DNA of 64,000 bases from Diadophis punctatus similis (Eukaryota > Chordata > Lepidosauria > Squamata > Dipsadidae), in contig JALIGW010000005.1 of assembly GCA_023053685.1 (NCBI GenBank), forward strand, positions 48,201,242-48,265,241. Reading direction: 5' to 3'. The notes beneath the pieces are model-generated. The model was not told the origin of the DNA and ran no database searches. It saw only the letters and a list, made by a program, of their open reading frames with translations. Below, one piece after another: positions 21,223 through 32,712 of this stretch; position 1 is the first letter of the stretch; every line of letters begins with the position of its first letter. A program made the translations under genes and the position numbers.

Positions 21223-21398
21223 GAATAGTGTTTTATTGCATAAGACACACATATAAAAACTCTATTTTAACACTGATTTTATCCAGATTGTCCAGAGGTC
21301 ATTTATTTGTGATGGTATCCTTGTATGAAAATATTAATACATGACAGTCTAATAACTATTTCTATATAGGATTGACTTAAAGTTGATAATAGAATTAT
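20852..21398 (+). repeat. Tandem duplication, copy B
   Basis: Second copy of the 20261-20806 unit, starting tatgattcgttg and ending gataatagaattat. It has an extra ttgattggtctg near 20950 that is absent from copy A. Confidence 0.95.
21137..21221 (+). repeat. GATA array inside copy B
   Basis: Twenty-one GATA units, preceded by a GACA block (about 21098-21134). Longer than the array in copy A. Confidence 0.97.
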
Positions 21399-21443
21399 AG
21401 AACAAATAAGCAAAAGTTAGTTAGGAATAGAGTTCCTCTAGCC

Positions 21444-21794
21444 CAGTGGTGGCGAACCTATGGCACGCGTGCCACAAGTGGCACGCGGAGCCATATCAGT
21501 GGGCACGCGAGCTCAGGTCTGGAAGGTTGGGAAGTTGGCAAACGGGCCATTTCTGGCCTCTGGAGGGCCTCCGGGGGGGGGAAGGCTGTTTTCTCCCTCC
21601 CCAGGGTCCTAGAAAGGCTCTGAAGCCTGGGGAGAGCGAAAAACGGGTGTGCCATGGTGTGCCGGTAGCGGGGGGGTGTCACGTGCGCATGCACGGGGGG
21701 CGCATGGAATTATGAGTGTGGGCACACGCGTGCATGACCTCCCTGCGATCTCCCCCCCTTTGGCACGCGAACCAAAAAAGGTTCACCATCACTG
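21444..21794. mobile_element. Non-autonomous hAT element (family 2, copy 1)
   Basis: 351 bp with ends cagtggtggcgaacct and, reversed, cagtgatggtgaacct. It is flanked by perfect 8-bp duplications ctctagcc (21436-21443 and 21795-21802). Subterminal sequence is rich in tggcacgcg motifs, and the GC content is much higher than the flanks. Opposite orientation to the copies at 25231 and 58095. No transposase. Confidence 0.93.
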
Positions 21795-21802
21795 CTCTAG
21801 CC

Positions 21803-22717
21803 TGATATCCATTAAGATAAGCTCTTTCAAATATGGGTTCTGAGGGTTTTCTTCTCCTTATTTCTTCTTCCAGCTAGCAGACAACCCCATGACTTGAACT
21901 AGATTTGTGTAAGGCTCAAAAGGAAATACTCATAATATCTTCCTTGTCATAATTAGTGAACAAGACCTGGGCTTTTTTTTTGCAAATGTGAAAGCTGATT
22001 AAAAACTCACACTGTTTTCCCTGGTTGATTCCCTGTTTCCTTAATTCTGGATTTCTTTTAAATTATGAAACAAAAAGCTTCCTCTGATAACCCAAATCTG
22101 TACAAAACAGATATCCATTGAATAGTGTGAGAATGGCAATGTGTTCATAATACATGTTGAAGTAGACCAAGCAAAGAACCACTAGATAGTTCAAATGCTT
22201 CAATAATCTGCATATCTGAAAATTTCCTTGTTTACAAATAGTATGAGTAGCAATGAAATTATGTTAGCTCTCCTTTTTTAAAAATATTGAATGTTAAATG
22301 TTATGCAACAAATTATGACTGTGTCTTGAATATCAGGATATGTGCAATATTTCACATCTTTGGTTAATTCCACACTGTAGCTTAATTTCTGAAACATTAG
22401 TCAAATCTTTCCAGGCAATGGCAATATTAAGGGATGCATATCAAGTAGTTAAGAAGATTTGTTTGTTTATTTGTTTTAAGCAATGCTTCAAGGCAGCATC
22501 CACATCACACTAAGCAAATGTTGCTTTAATTAAACTTTATTTAGTTTATTGGCATCTAAGCCAATAGAACCAGAAGATAACTATTAACATCTATTCCTAA
22601 TTGTTGGTGCTTTTGAAAAAGAGAGAATTGAAATGAACAATGTGGACATTTCTAAATCTGATTCTGCTTGGTGTACCATAATAACTTAGATGCAGAAATA
22701 GGTTGAGGAGACAGAAC
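21803..22717. other. AT-rich DNA, no gene recognised
   Basis: No recognised element or domain-bearing frame. Confidence 0.4.
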
Positions 22718-22807
22718 TAGTTAGTTAATTAGTTAGCTAGTTAGCTAGTTAGCTACTTAGCTACTTAGCTACTTAGCTACTTAGCTACTTAGCTAGTTAG
22801 CTAGTTG
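22718..22807 (+). repeat. Octamer array AGCTAGTT/AGCTACTT
   Basis: About eleven 8-bp units. Units with gtt lie at both ends and five or so units with ctt in the middle (22755-22793). Confidence 0.93.
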
Positions 22808-23364
22808 GACTTATATAGTGGCTCAACTCTCATGCATGCCTCTGTTTTACATGCTACATCATTAAAGCAATCAACATAAACTATGTCTTAGCACTTATCA
22901 CAATTTGCTGTTGAAATGTTCAGATGCAGCTTTGGGGTATGTCTTTGGAATTCCAGTTAAGCCTTTTGTTTTTTAGCCTTCCCTTTTTTCAATATGCCCA
23001 GCCTTAAAATTCTTTCTTCTTATTTTTTTCCCCAAACTAAAGGTAATCTGTTAATTTATAAATGTACACATATTCTTCTCATGTAGTCCATATGCTTATT
23101 AATTTGCTCATTGTGATTTTCTTAGAGACTGAGAGATTTGAAACTGAAAATAGAAATTTTCCCAGCACAGAAACCAAAATTATATCTATAAAACAGGTTG
23201 CAAAAAGAGGTAGACTTATTCAAATAAAGAAGCTGTTAACTCTATCAGCAAAATAAATGAGAAAACAATTATTTTATTATTTTATTATTTGGTTTGATAT
23301 TTGATATAAATAATTGTTTTCTAATTTTTCCTGCTGTTATTGTTACTGGATAGTAGGGTTTTTT
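22808..23364. other. AT-rich DNA, no gene recognised
   Basis: No recognised element. The 64-codon frame at 23062-23256 is probably chance. Confidence 0.4.
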
Positions 23365-23507
23365 TTAAATATAATAAAACTTTACTGATTTTTTAAAGAA
23401 AGAATAAAAAAACAAGCAGAAAGAAGAACTAAAAAGAAGAAAAGCCAAGAACAGTGAAAGATATAAGTGCAGAAAGTAAGGAAAATAGAATGACTCACAA
23501 CTTTCTT

Positions 23508-24008
<501 letters not shown>

Positions 24009-24549
24009 TAAAATCCCTAAATCACAATTTCATTTCTTTCATTTTCTCACAAAAAAGTCCACAAGTGGTTTCTAAATAGAAATAAAATTGATCTTTTCTT
24101 TAATGAAAGCTACCAATTTTGTCATTTCCACCAATTCCATCAGTTTAACCACCCATTTTTCTATTGTAACTATTTGTAAATCCTTCTACTTTTATGCATA
24201 TTGGAGTCTCACTGCTGTTACCATATTTAAAAATGAAGTTACATAAGATCTTTCAATCTGTTTGTCCATTTAATCCCAAGAGAAAAACTTTTGGTTTCAA
24301 CTATAAATTTACTTTCCATTGGGTCATATTTGACCCCAATATTTTCTGGCTTTCTTACACATCTACTAAAGAATGTATTCTCAATTTGATTACATTTCCA
24401 AAAATTATTTGAAATCCTATCATACATTTTGACAATTTACCTGGTGTTAAATACCAATGATGCATCATTTTATAAATGTTTCCTTTAAGTTTATAATTCA
24501 AGGTAAATTTCAATACTTTCTTGCACATATTTCCAAATTAATCCAACTA

Positions 24550-24765
24550 CAGTAGAACCTCTGGTCACGAACATTTCTGACCACGACCAAATCGGGTTCC
24601 AACCAAAAAATTCACATTTTTTTCCGCAGCCGATTTCCACGCCATTTTCCGTGCCATTTTTTTTTTGTAAGTGCCAAATTTCCAAAATTAGGTTTGGGTC
24701 ATGACAAAATCTGGTTGCGACCAAAGTTATGGTATGAAATATGGTCGTGACCAGAGGTTCTACTT
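24550..24765. mobile_element. Tc1/mariner-like MITE inside the L1 relic
   Basis: 216 bp with inverted ends cagtagaacctctggtcacg and, reversed, agtagaacctctggtcacg, flanked by TA on both sides (24548-24549, 24766-24767). The last base of the right end is mutated. It has no transposase. The L1 frame is readable on both sides of it. Confidence 0.8.
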
Positions 24766-25230
24766 TATATGTTTTATCCAATACTTTTTCCTTATTTTAT
24801 CATACAGTCTTTAACTTGTTCAACTTCTATTTCCAACAGTTCATACATCTTTGCAATAATATTGTCATAACTTTTACACAATTCCACATCAAATTCAGTC
24901 ACTATTTTCAAACTCATAGTTCTTTTCAAATTTAAAATATTTTCATTAACTGAACAAAAGAAAACCAACGACATAATCTTTCAATTTCAGATTGTCTCTT
25001 GTTTTCAACTTAAATTCTCCTTGAGGGAAAAAAAACCCAACACATCAGCATATGTTAACCTTTTTTTTTTGTTTAACTATCATCTGTCTTCTAAAAAAAG
25101 CTTCTTGAGATGACAGCCACTATGGGATTTCAGAAGACAATCTTGCCTTATATCTATACAAAATTCTTACTATAACATGTCTAATAAAATGATTTCTAAA
25201 CTCTATATTAGCCTTAACTTTATCATAGGT

Positions 25231-25646
25231 CAGTGATGGCAAACCTTTTTTTCTTCGGGTGCCGAAAGTGCACATGCGCGAGTGCCAACACCCATAATTC
25301 ACTGCCTGGGAAGGGCAAAAACGGCCTCCCCCGCCCCCCCAGAGGCCCTCTGGAGGCCGGAAATGGCCCATTTCCCAACTTCTGGTGGGTCCAGTAGGCC
25401 CATTTTTCGCCCTCCCTAGGCTCCAGAGGCTTCCCTGGAGCATGGGGAGGGCAAAAACGCCATCCCCGTCTCCCCGGAGGCCCTCCAGAAGCCGAAAATG
25501 CCCTCCCAGAGCTTCCGTGCAAGCCAAAAATCAGCTGGCCAGCACGCACATGCGCACTGGAGCTGAGCTAGGCAATGGCTCGCGTGCCGGCAGATATGGC
25601 TCCGCGTGCCACCTGTGGCACACGTGCCATAGGTTCGCCATCACTG
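25231..25646. mobile_element. Non-autonomous hAT element (family 2, copy 2)
   Basis: 416 bp with ends cagtgatggcaaacct and, reversed, cagtgatggcgaacct. It is flanked by 8-bp copies tcataggt (25223-25230) and tcataggc (25647-25654), one mismatch. It splits the L1 ORF2 relic between its NLRF and YDKVK segments. Confidence 0.92.
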
Positions 25647-25885
25647 TCATAGGCCATGCAAACAAAATCTTAAATTGTGTCCTTCCAGTTCCAATAACCT
25701 CTTATTTCTCAAAGTCACCCATTCATTCATTCATACTAAACAATAAGCTGCAAAATACAATTTCAAATCTGGTAACCCTTTTCTTCCTTTACCATCCTGC
25801 AACAGTTTGCATTTAATTCTCAGTTTCTTGCCTTGCCAGACAAATTTGGACATATCTTTTAGCCATTGCTTAAATGGTACATTTG

Positions 25886-26629
25886 TCATCAAGTGGACAG
25901 TAGGTTAAACTGTGCATGATCAATGAGAGGTAAAGGCAGTGCATAATTTTAAAAGGTAGTCAAAGAAAGGGAGGTGGTGGAGGAGAAAAGATCAATATTT
26001 CACAAAGCAAATATCTAACCAATTTGCAGTGAATACGTATTTTGCCATAGGAATTAAATTTGGCTGCCTCGTATAAATGATACAAAGGTACATTACAGTT
26101 ATATCAGTCTGTCATGTGGATAGAAGTTTTCTTTCACATGAACGTGGCCACATTCCAGATTGGCCTTCCTCAAATGTGATACTGTACTATAATCAAACTG
26201 ACCAAGGCAGATTAGAAAGGAATTATAAAGACTTTGCCTTGTAATTGATGGCTTTTATCAAAAAATGATAGTTATAACACTAATTGAAGTTTTTTCTTGG
26301 GCCTCTTTGTATTATTGTATAGGTAATTTCTGTCACTGATGATATGCAGTTGAATTTTTTGAGAAGGGATAAAAGAAATCACAAATCAAAAGGTTATTAG
26401 ATGGAGACTTTTTCATGAAAGAACTAGAAAGCAAAGAAATAAAATGGGCTTACGCAGATTGGTAATTATTTAAGTTTTGAGCCATAGGCATATGTTAGTA
26501 CAGGAATACCAATAAATAAATACCAATAAAAAAGCAGCAAAATCTAGAAAATGCAGACTGTTTTTATACTTTAAAAGGATAAAATTCAGTTTCTTTATTG
26601 AATTAAAGAAACTGAATTTAGTCTTTAAT
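25886..26629. other. AT-rich DNA, no gene recognised
   Basis: Holds one 15-bp inverted repeat (aattcagtttcttta with taaagaaactgaatt, 26583-26617). No coding signal. Confidence 0.4.
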
Positions 26630-27482
26630 TCAGTCTTGTCTTGCTTGTAGTTGATTTGTGGTTAAGCCAGGATGGAAATGTTGCATCCATTCTTGTGCTC
26701 CTTAATCTCTCAGTGGCTTTCAATACTGCTAAAACTGGTATCCTTCTGTGTGAACTCCAGAGGTTGTGGATAGGAAAGATGTTCTCACAGTTTCTATGAA
26801 AAGATGGCAGCTCTGGCCATCTTTGACTTTTGCAACGCTTCATTTGGTGTGCCAAATCCACCCTTTCCTAGATTGGGAGACCATTCAGACAATCACTCAT
26901 TACCTAGTCACTTTATGCCTTGTCTATTACCCAGGGCTGCCTTTGAAAGCTTCAATTGGTTCAGAATGCACAGTATAGGTAGTCACAGAACTCAATAAGC
27001 TCATATAATGCCCATGCTTTGCAAGTTGCAATGGTTGTGTTTGCTTCCAAGTACTGAATGAAGTTTATGATCTATACATGGCATAGGGCCTGATTATTTG
27101 AGGGACCCCTATTTCCCACGGTATCAGCTCAACACGTTTGATCCAACAGGGTCGACATGATCGACATTTCATAAATCAAGCAGTGCCATCTGTTGGGAGT
27201 CTTGAAGTGCAATTTCTCTGTAGTGGTGTCTGCCCTCTCAAATGAGGCTCCTTTGAGATCTGAGTGGCTCTCCTCCTGATGGCATTTCAGAGGGCGATAA
27301 AGATCGGCTTTTTTTCCAGGCTTTAGGTTAGAGTGATTGAAGCCTCTTGTAAGGTGTAAATATATTACTTGAATTCTTGATAACTGCTTTTTTAAATATG
27401 AATTGTGCATATTGTTGTTTGTTTTATTTCTGTGAATCAACCAAAGTCAGTTTGCATCAGGCTGTATCCAAGCTGTTAAATG
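26630..27482 (+). mobile_element. L2-like LINE ORF2 relic with internal deletion
   Basis: From about 26670 the plus strand reads DGNVASILVLLNLSVAFNT and GILLCELQRL, matching the L2/CR1 reverse transcriptase block LDLSAAFDT. The central RT is then missing, and the reading continues with HPFLDWETIQTITHYLVT and GLPLKA, the conserved post-RT region. Degenerate LHWLP-like and GPDYLR-like codons follow. The 3' UTR ends near 27482 with aaccaaagtcagtttgcatc. Several frameshifts and stops make this a dead copy. Confidence 0.72.
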
Positions 27483-28084
27483 AATGTGTTGTGTCTTTGT
27501 GTATATATAGCAGCTGTTCTAGTTGACTTATAATTGCAGACCAATTGCTATATCAATGAATTTTTTAAAAAAATTAGGGTAACATAATCAGGTATGAAGA
27601 TTATGTTTTATAAATAAAACATAACATTAGTTATGTTTTATATTAATAAAACATAATTAATTATCTGGTCTTTGTTGTTGGGTATGTTGCTATTCTCTGG
27701 CTACTCTATTTCTTCAAGGAAACCCATTCTGAAAAGTGCTGCATAATGGAATTAATGGCTTCTTTGATTTGTGATGTAGCATTTGAACTTCAGAAAAGCC
27801 TCCATGCAATTTACAATTCAAATCAATTAGACCTTCATCCCTGTTTGTCTAGCAGCTACATTTCCTTGCAAATGTCACTGAATATGGAGCTACCTATTTT
27901 TAGCATATTTATTTGTGCCACTTTTGGGGAGTGGAGAGAAGGTTGAGATCCAAATAGAAAAAGAATCTGTTAACATTTCATTAATTAGCTTGCAAATTAA
28001 CTTCTTATCTGCAAGGTCACTCAAAGAAGCTGAATTGTCATATTAGCCATTCTGTTACAGCTTAAAAAAAATGACTCTCATCTC
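27483..28084. other. AT-rich DNA, no gene recognised
   Basis: Contains an AT-rich self-complementary stretch built on aaaacataa and ttatgtttt (27600-27655). No gene. Confidence 0.4.
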
Positions 28085-29985
28085 TCAACATTATTTCACA
28101 GGGAAAATAGTACTTTGTGTGGTGATGCAGGGCTTGGTCCTTTTTCTCCTCCTATTTAACATCTACATGAGGCCATTGGATGAGGTCACCTCATGGTTTA
28201 AAGTGAGGTATATCACCAATATGCTGATGATGTTCAGCTTTATGTCTTCATCTCAAGCTGCCAGAAAGATGTCATGGACATTCTGCCCCAGCGTCCGAAG
28301 GCTGTGGGGCCTGGATATTTCAGGCTTTAGCTCAACCCAAGCAAAACTAATGGCTCTGGGTGTTTGGACTTTCTGGTGCTGGGAATCTTCCATTGTCAGT
28401 CTTCAGTGGGGTGGCACTGGCTCAGATAGACCTGGTGTACTATCTGGGGATAATGCTTGAGGATATTTGCATACCTTCAGCTTGTACACCAGGTACACCT
28501 GTTCCTGGACTGGGAAGCTCTACTCATTGTCACATGTGTCCTCTTGACCTCTGAACTGGATTACAGCCACACACCCCTGAATAGCATTCAGAAGTTTCAG
28601 ATGGTACAGAATGCAGAAGTGCTGGTATAAATGGTACTGCTTATTTGTGCATGTAACTTCACTGCTCTGTGAGCTGCATTTTGCCAGTGTGCTTCCAAGT
28701 GCAATTCAAGGTGCTGGTTGTCACCTTTAAACCATTCATGGGTAAGTATAGAGTTACTTCAGGGACCATCTTTCCCCATTTGGTTCTACCTTTCTGATCC
28801 AGCCCAGCAGGATGGGCATGCTTCAGGTCCCATAAGCCAGTGGTCCCCAACCTTTTTATTGCCGTGGACCGGTCAACGTTTGATAATTTTTCCGCGGCCC
28901 ACTGGGGGGGGGGCTTTCCTTCCTTCCTTCTTTCCTTTCCATCCATCCATCCTTCCTTCCCATCCTTCCTTCCTTCTCTTTCCATCCTTCTCCTTCCTTC
29001 CTTCCTTCCTTCCACTGCGGCTTCTCCCCCATCTCCTTCCTCCATTCACACATACGATGCACATTTCCAAGCCCTCCCCCTCCGCCCCACCCCTTCCACT
29101 TTCCCCACTCCACGACCAAACCTGGGATCGCGTGAGGGATGCAGAGGGAGCTCGGGCTGGCTCTCGCTCTCGCTCGGCGGCTACTTGTCTCACAAATCTC
29201 GCCGTGCTGCGCCTCACCTCCACCACACACACACACGCCCCCCGCCGCCGGCCGCCCCCCTTTCAGGCCCTTTCAAGAGCAGAGAAGAGAAAGAGGAGGA
29301 GATCAGAATTGAAAAGGAGGCGGAGGGAGAGAAGGGCTGTTCCCCGCCTGTGCTTGGCTCGCCCACCGCTTTTTCCCGGCTTCCTTCAAGACCAGCCAAG
29401 CCCCGGCGCTCTCGGACTCCAGATCTCGGGAGCTCCCCTCGCCGACAGCTTGACGCAGTGATGGTGGTCGGAGGGAGAGGCGGAGGCGCTTGCTCTTTCC
29501 AGGCCGCCCAAGGATTTCTCATCTGGGTGTGGGTGCGAGTGAGAGACGCAGTAGCAGGGCGGCCCGGTACCATTTGTTCTGCGGTCCGGTACCGGGCCGC
29601 GGACCGGGGGTTGGGGACCACTGCCATAAACAAAAGAATGCCCTTTGGTGGGCTAGAAGAGATTCCTCTTCTGCCATAATCCCTATCTTGTGCAATATTC
29701 TCTCTCCAGAGGTTAGGATGGCTCCAATCCTGCTGACCTTTTGTAAGATCTTAAAGATCTGCTTCTGTGGCTGGACCTGGAATCCTGAGTGCATGCAAAG
29801 ACCAACTTCTTGGTTGTGTTAGTGATTTGGGTTTGATGATTCTTGGCTGCTTTATATTTTAATTTTTTTATTATTGTAATTGCTTTATTTTATTTTAATT
29901 GTGTTCACTGCCCAGAGTCATTTGTTGAGATGGCAGCCATACAGATAGAATGGACGGACGGACAGATGAACAGACAGACAGACAG
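28085..29985 (+). mobile_element. L2-like LINE ORF2 relic split by a hAT element
   Basis: The left part reads VMQGLVLFLLLFNIYMRPLDE (RT motif around GS-V-L-S-P-L-L-F-N-I-Y) and NMLMMFSFM in place of the YADDT-Q-L-Y catalytic block. Out-of-frame codons for FLDWEALLIVTCVLLTSELDY and FQMVQNAE follow. After the hAT at 28838-29623 the LINE resumes with PEVRMAPILLTFCKILKI and a 3' UTR ending ctgcccagagtcatttg near 29925. It is a pseudogene: the catalytic aspartates are lost and the frame shifts repeatedly. A GACA/GATA array follows its tail. Confidence 0.78.
28838..29623. mobile_element. Non-autonomous hAT element with GC-rich interior (family 4)
   Basis: 786 bp with ends cagtggtccccaacc and, reversed, cagtggtccccaaccccc, flanked by 8-bp copies ccataagc (28830-28837) and ccataaac (29624-29631), one mismatch. 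Bases 28917-29015 hold CCTT/CATC-type repeats. Bases 29040-29560 are unusually GC- and CpG-rich for this window, with frames open on both strands and no transposase motif. The interior looks like foreign, CpG-island-like cargo. Confidence 0.88.
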
Positions 29986-30172
29986 AATGGATAGAGATAT
30001 ATGATAGCTAGATAGCTAGATGATAGATAGCTAGATGATAGATAGCTAGATGATAGCTAGATAGATAGATGATAGATAGATAGGATAGATGATAGATGAT
30101 AGATAGATGATAGATAGATGGATGGATGGATGATAGGATAGATGACAGACAGACAGACAGACAGACAGACAT
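29945..30172 (+). repeat. Mixed GACA/GATA/GATG array
   Basis: Starts with GACG and GACA units after the LINE tail, passes through irregular GATA, GCTA and GATG units, and ends with GACA units (30145-30170). Confidence 0.95.
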
Positions 30173-30225
30173 GATAGAATACAAATTAACAATGAAAATT
30201 GGGTTTTCTGATGTTTTAATATAGG

Positions 30226-30573
30226 TAAGGTAAGGTAAAGGTTCCCCCGCACATGCGTGCAAGTCATTTCTGGCTCTAGGGGCAGTGCTCATCTCCATTT
30301 CTAAGTCGAGGAGCCAGCGCTGTCTGAACACGTCTCTGTGGTCATGTAGCTGGCATGACTAAATGTCAAAGGTGCACGGAGCGCTGTTACCTTCCCACCA
30401 AAGTGGTCCCTATTTTTCTACTTGCATTTTTTACGTGCTTTCGAACTGCTATGTTGGCATAAGTTGGGACTAGTACGGGAGCTCATTCCATAAGCATTAG
30501 GGATTCGAACCGCCGAACTGCCGACCTTCTGATCGACAAGCTCAGCGTCTTAGCCACTGAGCCACCACATCCC
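30226..30573 (-). mobile_element. Sauria-type SINE
   Basis: On the minus strand the head is atgtggtggctcagtggcta (A-box region), then gcggttcgaatccctaatgc (B box) and agcagttcgaaagcacgta. The body continues with gtgggaaggtaacagcgctc and agatgagcactgcccctag. The 3' end is ggggaacctttacctta, the ACCTTT-like tail of Sauria SINEs, which share a 3' end with BovB LINEs. Copies of ttttaatatagg at 30214-30225 and 30574-30585 form the target-site duplication. Confidence 0.9.
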
Positions 30574-30585
30574 TTTTAATATAGG

Positions 30586-30662
30586 TAAAGCACCCTTTTT
30601 GATGCTGTTGTAAGTCCAAATGGTTGTTAAACAACTGATCATAAGTTTACCATTACCTGTAA
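30586..30662 (+). repeat. Unclassified interspersed repeat, copy 3 (fragment)
   Basis: Contains gctgttgtaagtccaaatgg and aaacaactgatcataag, ending attacctgtaaat, parallel to the end of the copy at 5690-5886. The Sauria SINE adjoins its left side. Confidence 0.5.
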
Positions 30663-31505
30663 ATCCTAGACTGAACAAAGTGGTTGGCAATTGCACTCAA
30701 AATTCACTGCTGTTCTGCTCTGGCTAGACACAAGGCATATGCTGTAAATGTCCATCCTTTTTCCTTCTCAGTTTATTGGAGTTATTGAAGGACACCATTT
30801 GGCAATTGATGTGGTTTTGTTGCCATTTTGTGTTCTGCCTGCAACCAGTATGGGCACAAACGTTAAGACTGGTGATAAGTCTGTTTTCTCCATATTGAAC
30901 AAATATCCCTCAGTTTGAGATTAGAATTAATGAAGAGTAAAGGAAAGCGGATATAAACTCATTTCCCTTCTTTACCTAAATAAATGCTTGTTATTCTTTT
31001 CTTCAGAAGGAAGTTAGCTGAAATTCTAATTAAGCTCAGCTTTTTGATGGCTTCATTACAAGCAACAAAACTGCAACCATATTGGCCCATTTTGTGTATA
31101 ATCATCTTTCTAAGTTGCTCTGATAGTAGCCCCAGGATAGACTTAAACCTAAATAGCTGAAGGATTTGGTCCCAATTGGCCTATTATAGTTGATGCCCAC
31201 CAACTAACTGTCTTGTAGCAAATTGTCTCCTAGACCGCAAGAGCTCAGAAGGGACTTTCTAGAAGCTGGTTAGTTTTTAGTCCCTGGGACCTTGTCATTT
31301 ACTATATCTCTTTATCTGCCTCAGCAGGAATATGGACAGAATTACCTACTGTGTTTATGAAGGAGATAAAAACAAATGAAATAAAAACAAACAAACAAAA
31401 TACCTAAAAGTAATGTGAAGTTTTAGCAATGTGAATAAAGTTAATTATTGTGTTCCTACACAGAGGAAGGGGAAAAGTATTTATTAAGATCATTATCTAT
31501 CTATC
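30663..31505. other. AT-rich DNA, no gene recognised
   Basis: No recognised element. A few TATC units (31492-31505) precede the mariner fragment. Confidence 0.4.
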
Positions 31506-31507
31506 TA

Positions 31508-31801
31508 CGAGGGTGAGTCAAAACGTAATGCCATTTTCTTTAGGACAGGTATAATTACCAACACAGGAACATGTAGCATACATCAAAATGAAGCTGGTCC
31601 TCTGTGGATCACATCCCTACTTCTCAATATAGTCACCGTTTCTCTCAATAGCAATGTTCCACCTTCGAATGACAGCATGTATCCCTGTCTCGTAAAATTT
31701 TGTTGACTGTTCTTTGAGCCACTTCTTCACTGCAGTTTTCACTTCCTCGTCACTGGAATAATGTTTGCCTCTCAAACCCTCTTTCATGGGGCCAAAGAAG
31801 A
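31508..31801 (-). pseudogene. Mariner transposase C-terminal fragment with one terminal repeat
   Basis: Minus-strand codons from 31799 down to the stop at 31617-31619 read FFGPMKEGLRGKHYSSDEEV, KTAVKKWLKEQSTKFYETG and IHAVIRRWNIAIERNGDYIEK. This is the standard end of a mariner-family transposase, which cuts and pastes DNA at TA sites. A 3' UTR and a terminal repeat follow, starting cgagggtgagtcaaaacgta, flanked by TA at 31506-31507. The visible codons are uninterrupted. The catalytic DDD region and the other terminal repeat are absent, because the sequence breaks into a TATC array at 31802. Confidence 0.88.
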
Positions 31802-31810
31802 TTTATCTAT

Positions 31811-31901
<91 letters not shown>

Positions 31902-31930
31902 ATCTTCTATTTATCTTTATCTATCTATCT
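31802..31930 (+). repeat. TATC (GATA on the other strand) array
   Basis: About 24 units with a few imperfect ones at each end. It starts exactly where the mariner coding sequence stops. Confidence 0.97.
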
Positions 31931-32614
31931 TCTACTATTTTATCTAAATTATCTAGTATATGAATTCATTTTTTAAAAAAATATTTTTAAATGTTTAAGG
32001 AAATCCAGTACATTCAAGTGCAAAAAGTATGAAAGTTAAACTGGAGTGAACTATATGCACATTAGCTTTTTTGTGTTCATGTGTTTGTTGATGATTTAGT
32101 TGGTTGATTATTTATTTATTACAGTAATTTGATGTATTTATAAACCGGCTGCAGCATCTTAAGTCCATTTACAATAAAAACAGATATATAATTGTATACT
32201 ACATATTAATGTATATAATATACATATTGAAGGATACTCTCCAAAGTCATTGTATGTCAGTTTGATGGTTATATAAATCTGTTTAGTAAATAAATAAAAA
32301 CATTCATTCAAAGGAATGGGAGATAATCACATGTTTTTCAAAGCTGAAAAAGCCTGGATAAAGACATCTTAATGATTTGACTCCCACATTTCAGGAGAAA
32401 GAGGATTCCTGAGCAGGAATCCCACCAGAAGAAGACTCATCCAGAGCAGTAGCTAGCAATTAATATTCATAGGCTGTTGGACTATGCAGTAAGACCTACA
32501 ATTTTTCAGCCATGTTGAATTTCAAGAACAGATGCAAGAGGTTTTCTGTTTCTGTTCAGTTAAACAGAAGAGAACTGTCCATTCATTAACAGAATAGAAG
32601 TGACTGGCTAGTCA
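31931..32614. other. AT-rich DNA, no gene recognised
   Basis: A possible LINE 3' UTR scrap (tttatttattacagtaatttg, 32105-32180) is too weak to call. Confidence 0.35.
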
Positions 32615-32712
32615 CTTATCTGAAATGGAATAGGATCTCCTGATTGAGCAGGGGGTTTGGCTAGAAAACCTCCAAGGCCCCTTTCAACTCTATTATTCTG
32701 TATTCTGTTTTA
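32615..32712 (+). mobile_element. CR1 LINE 3' terminus
   Basis: Reads tcctgattgagcagggggtt, ctagaaaacctccaaggc and ctttcaactctattattctg. This is the amniote CR1 3' end, with a tail of attctgt-like repeats. Confidence 0.78.

Noticed and set aside
28718..29679. Frames of 247 and 279 codons in the GC-rich hAT
   Set aside because: GC-rich DNA has few stops; frames occur on both strands, cross the element ends and show no domain.
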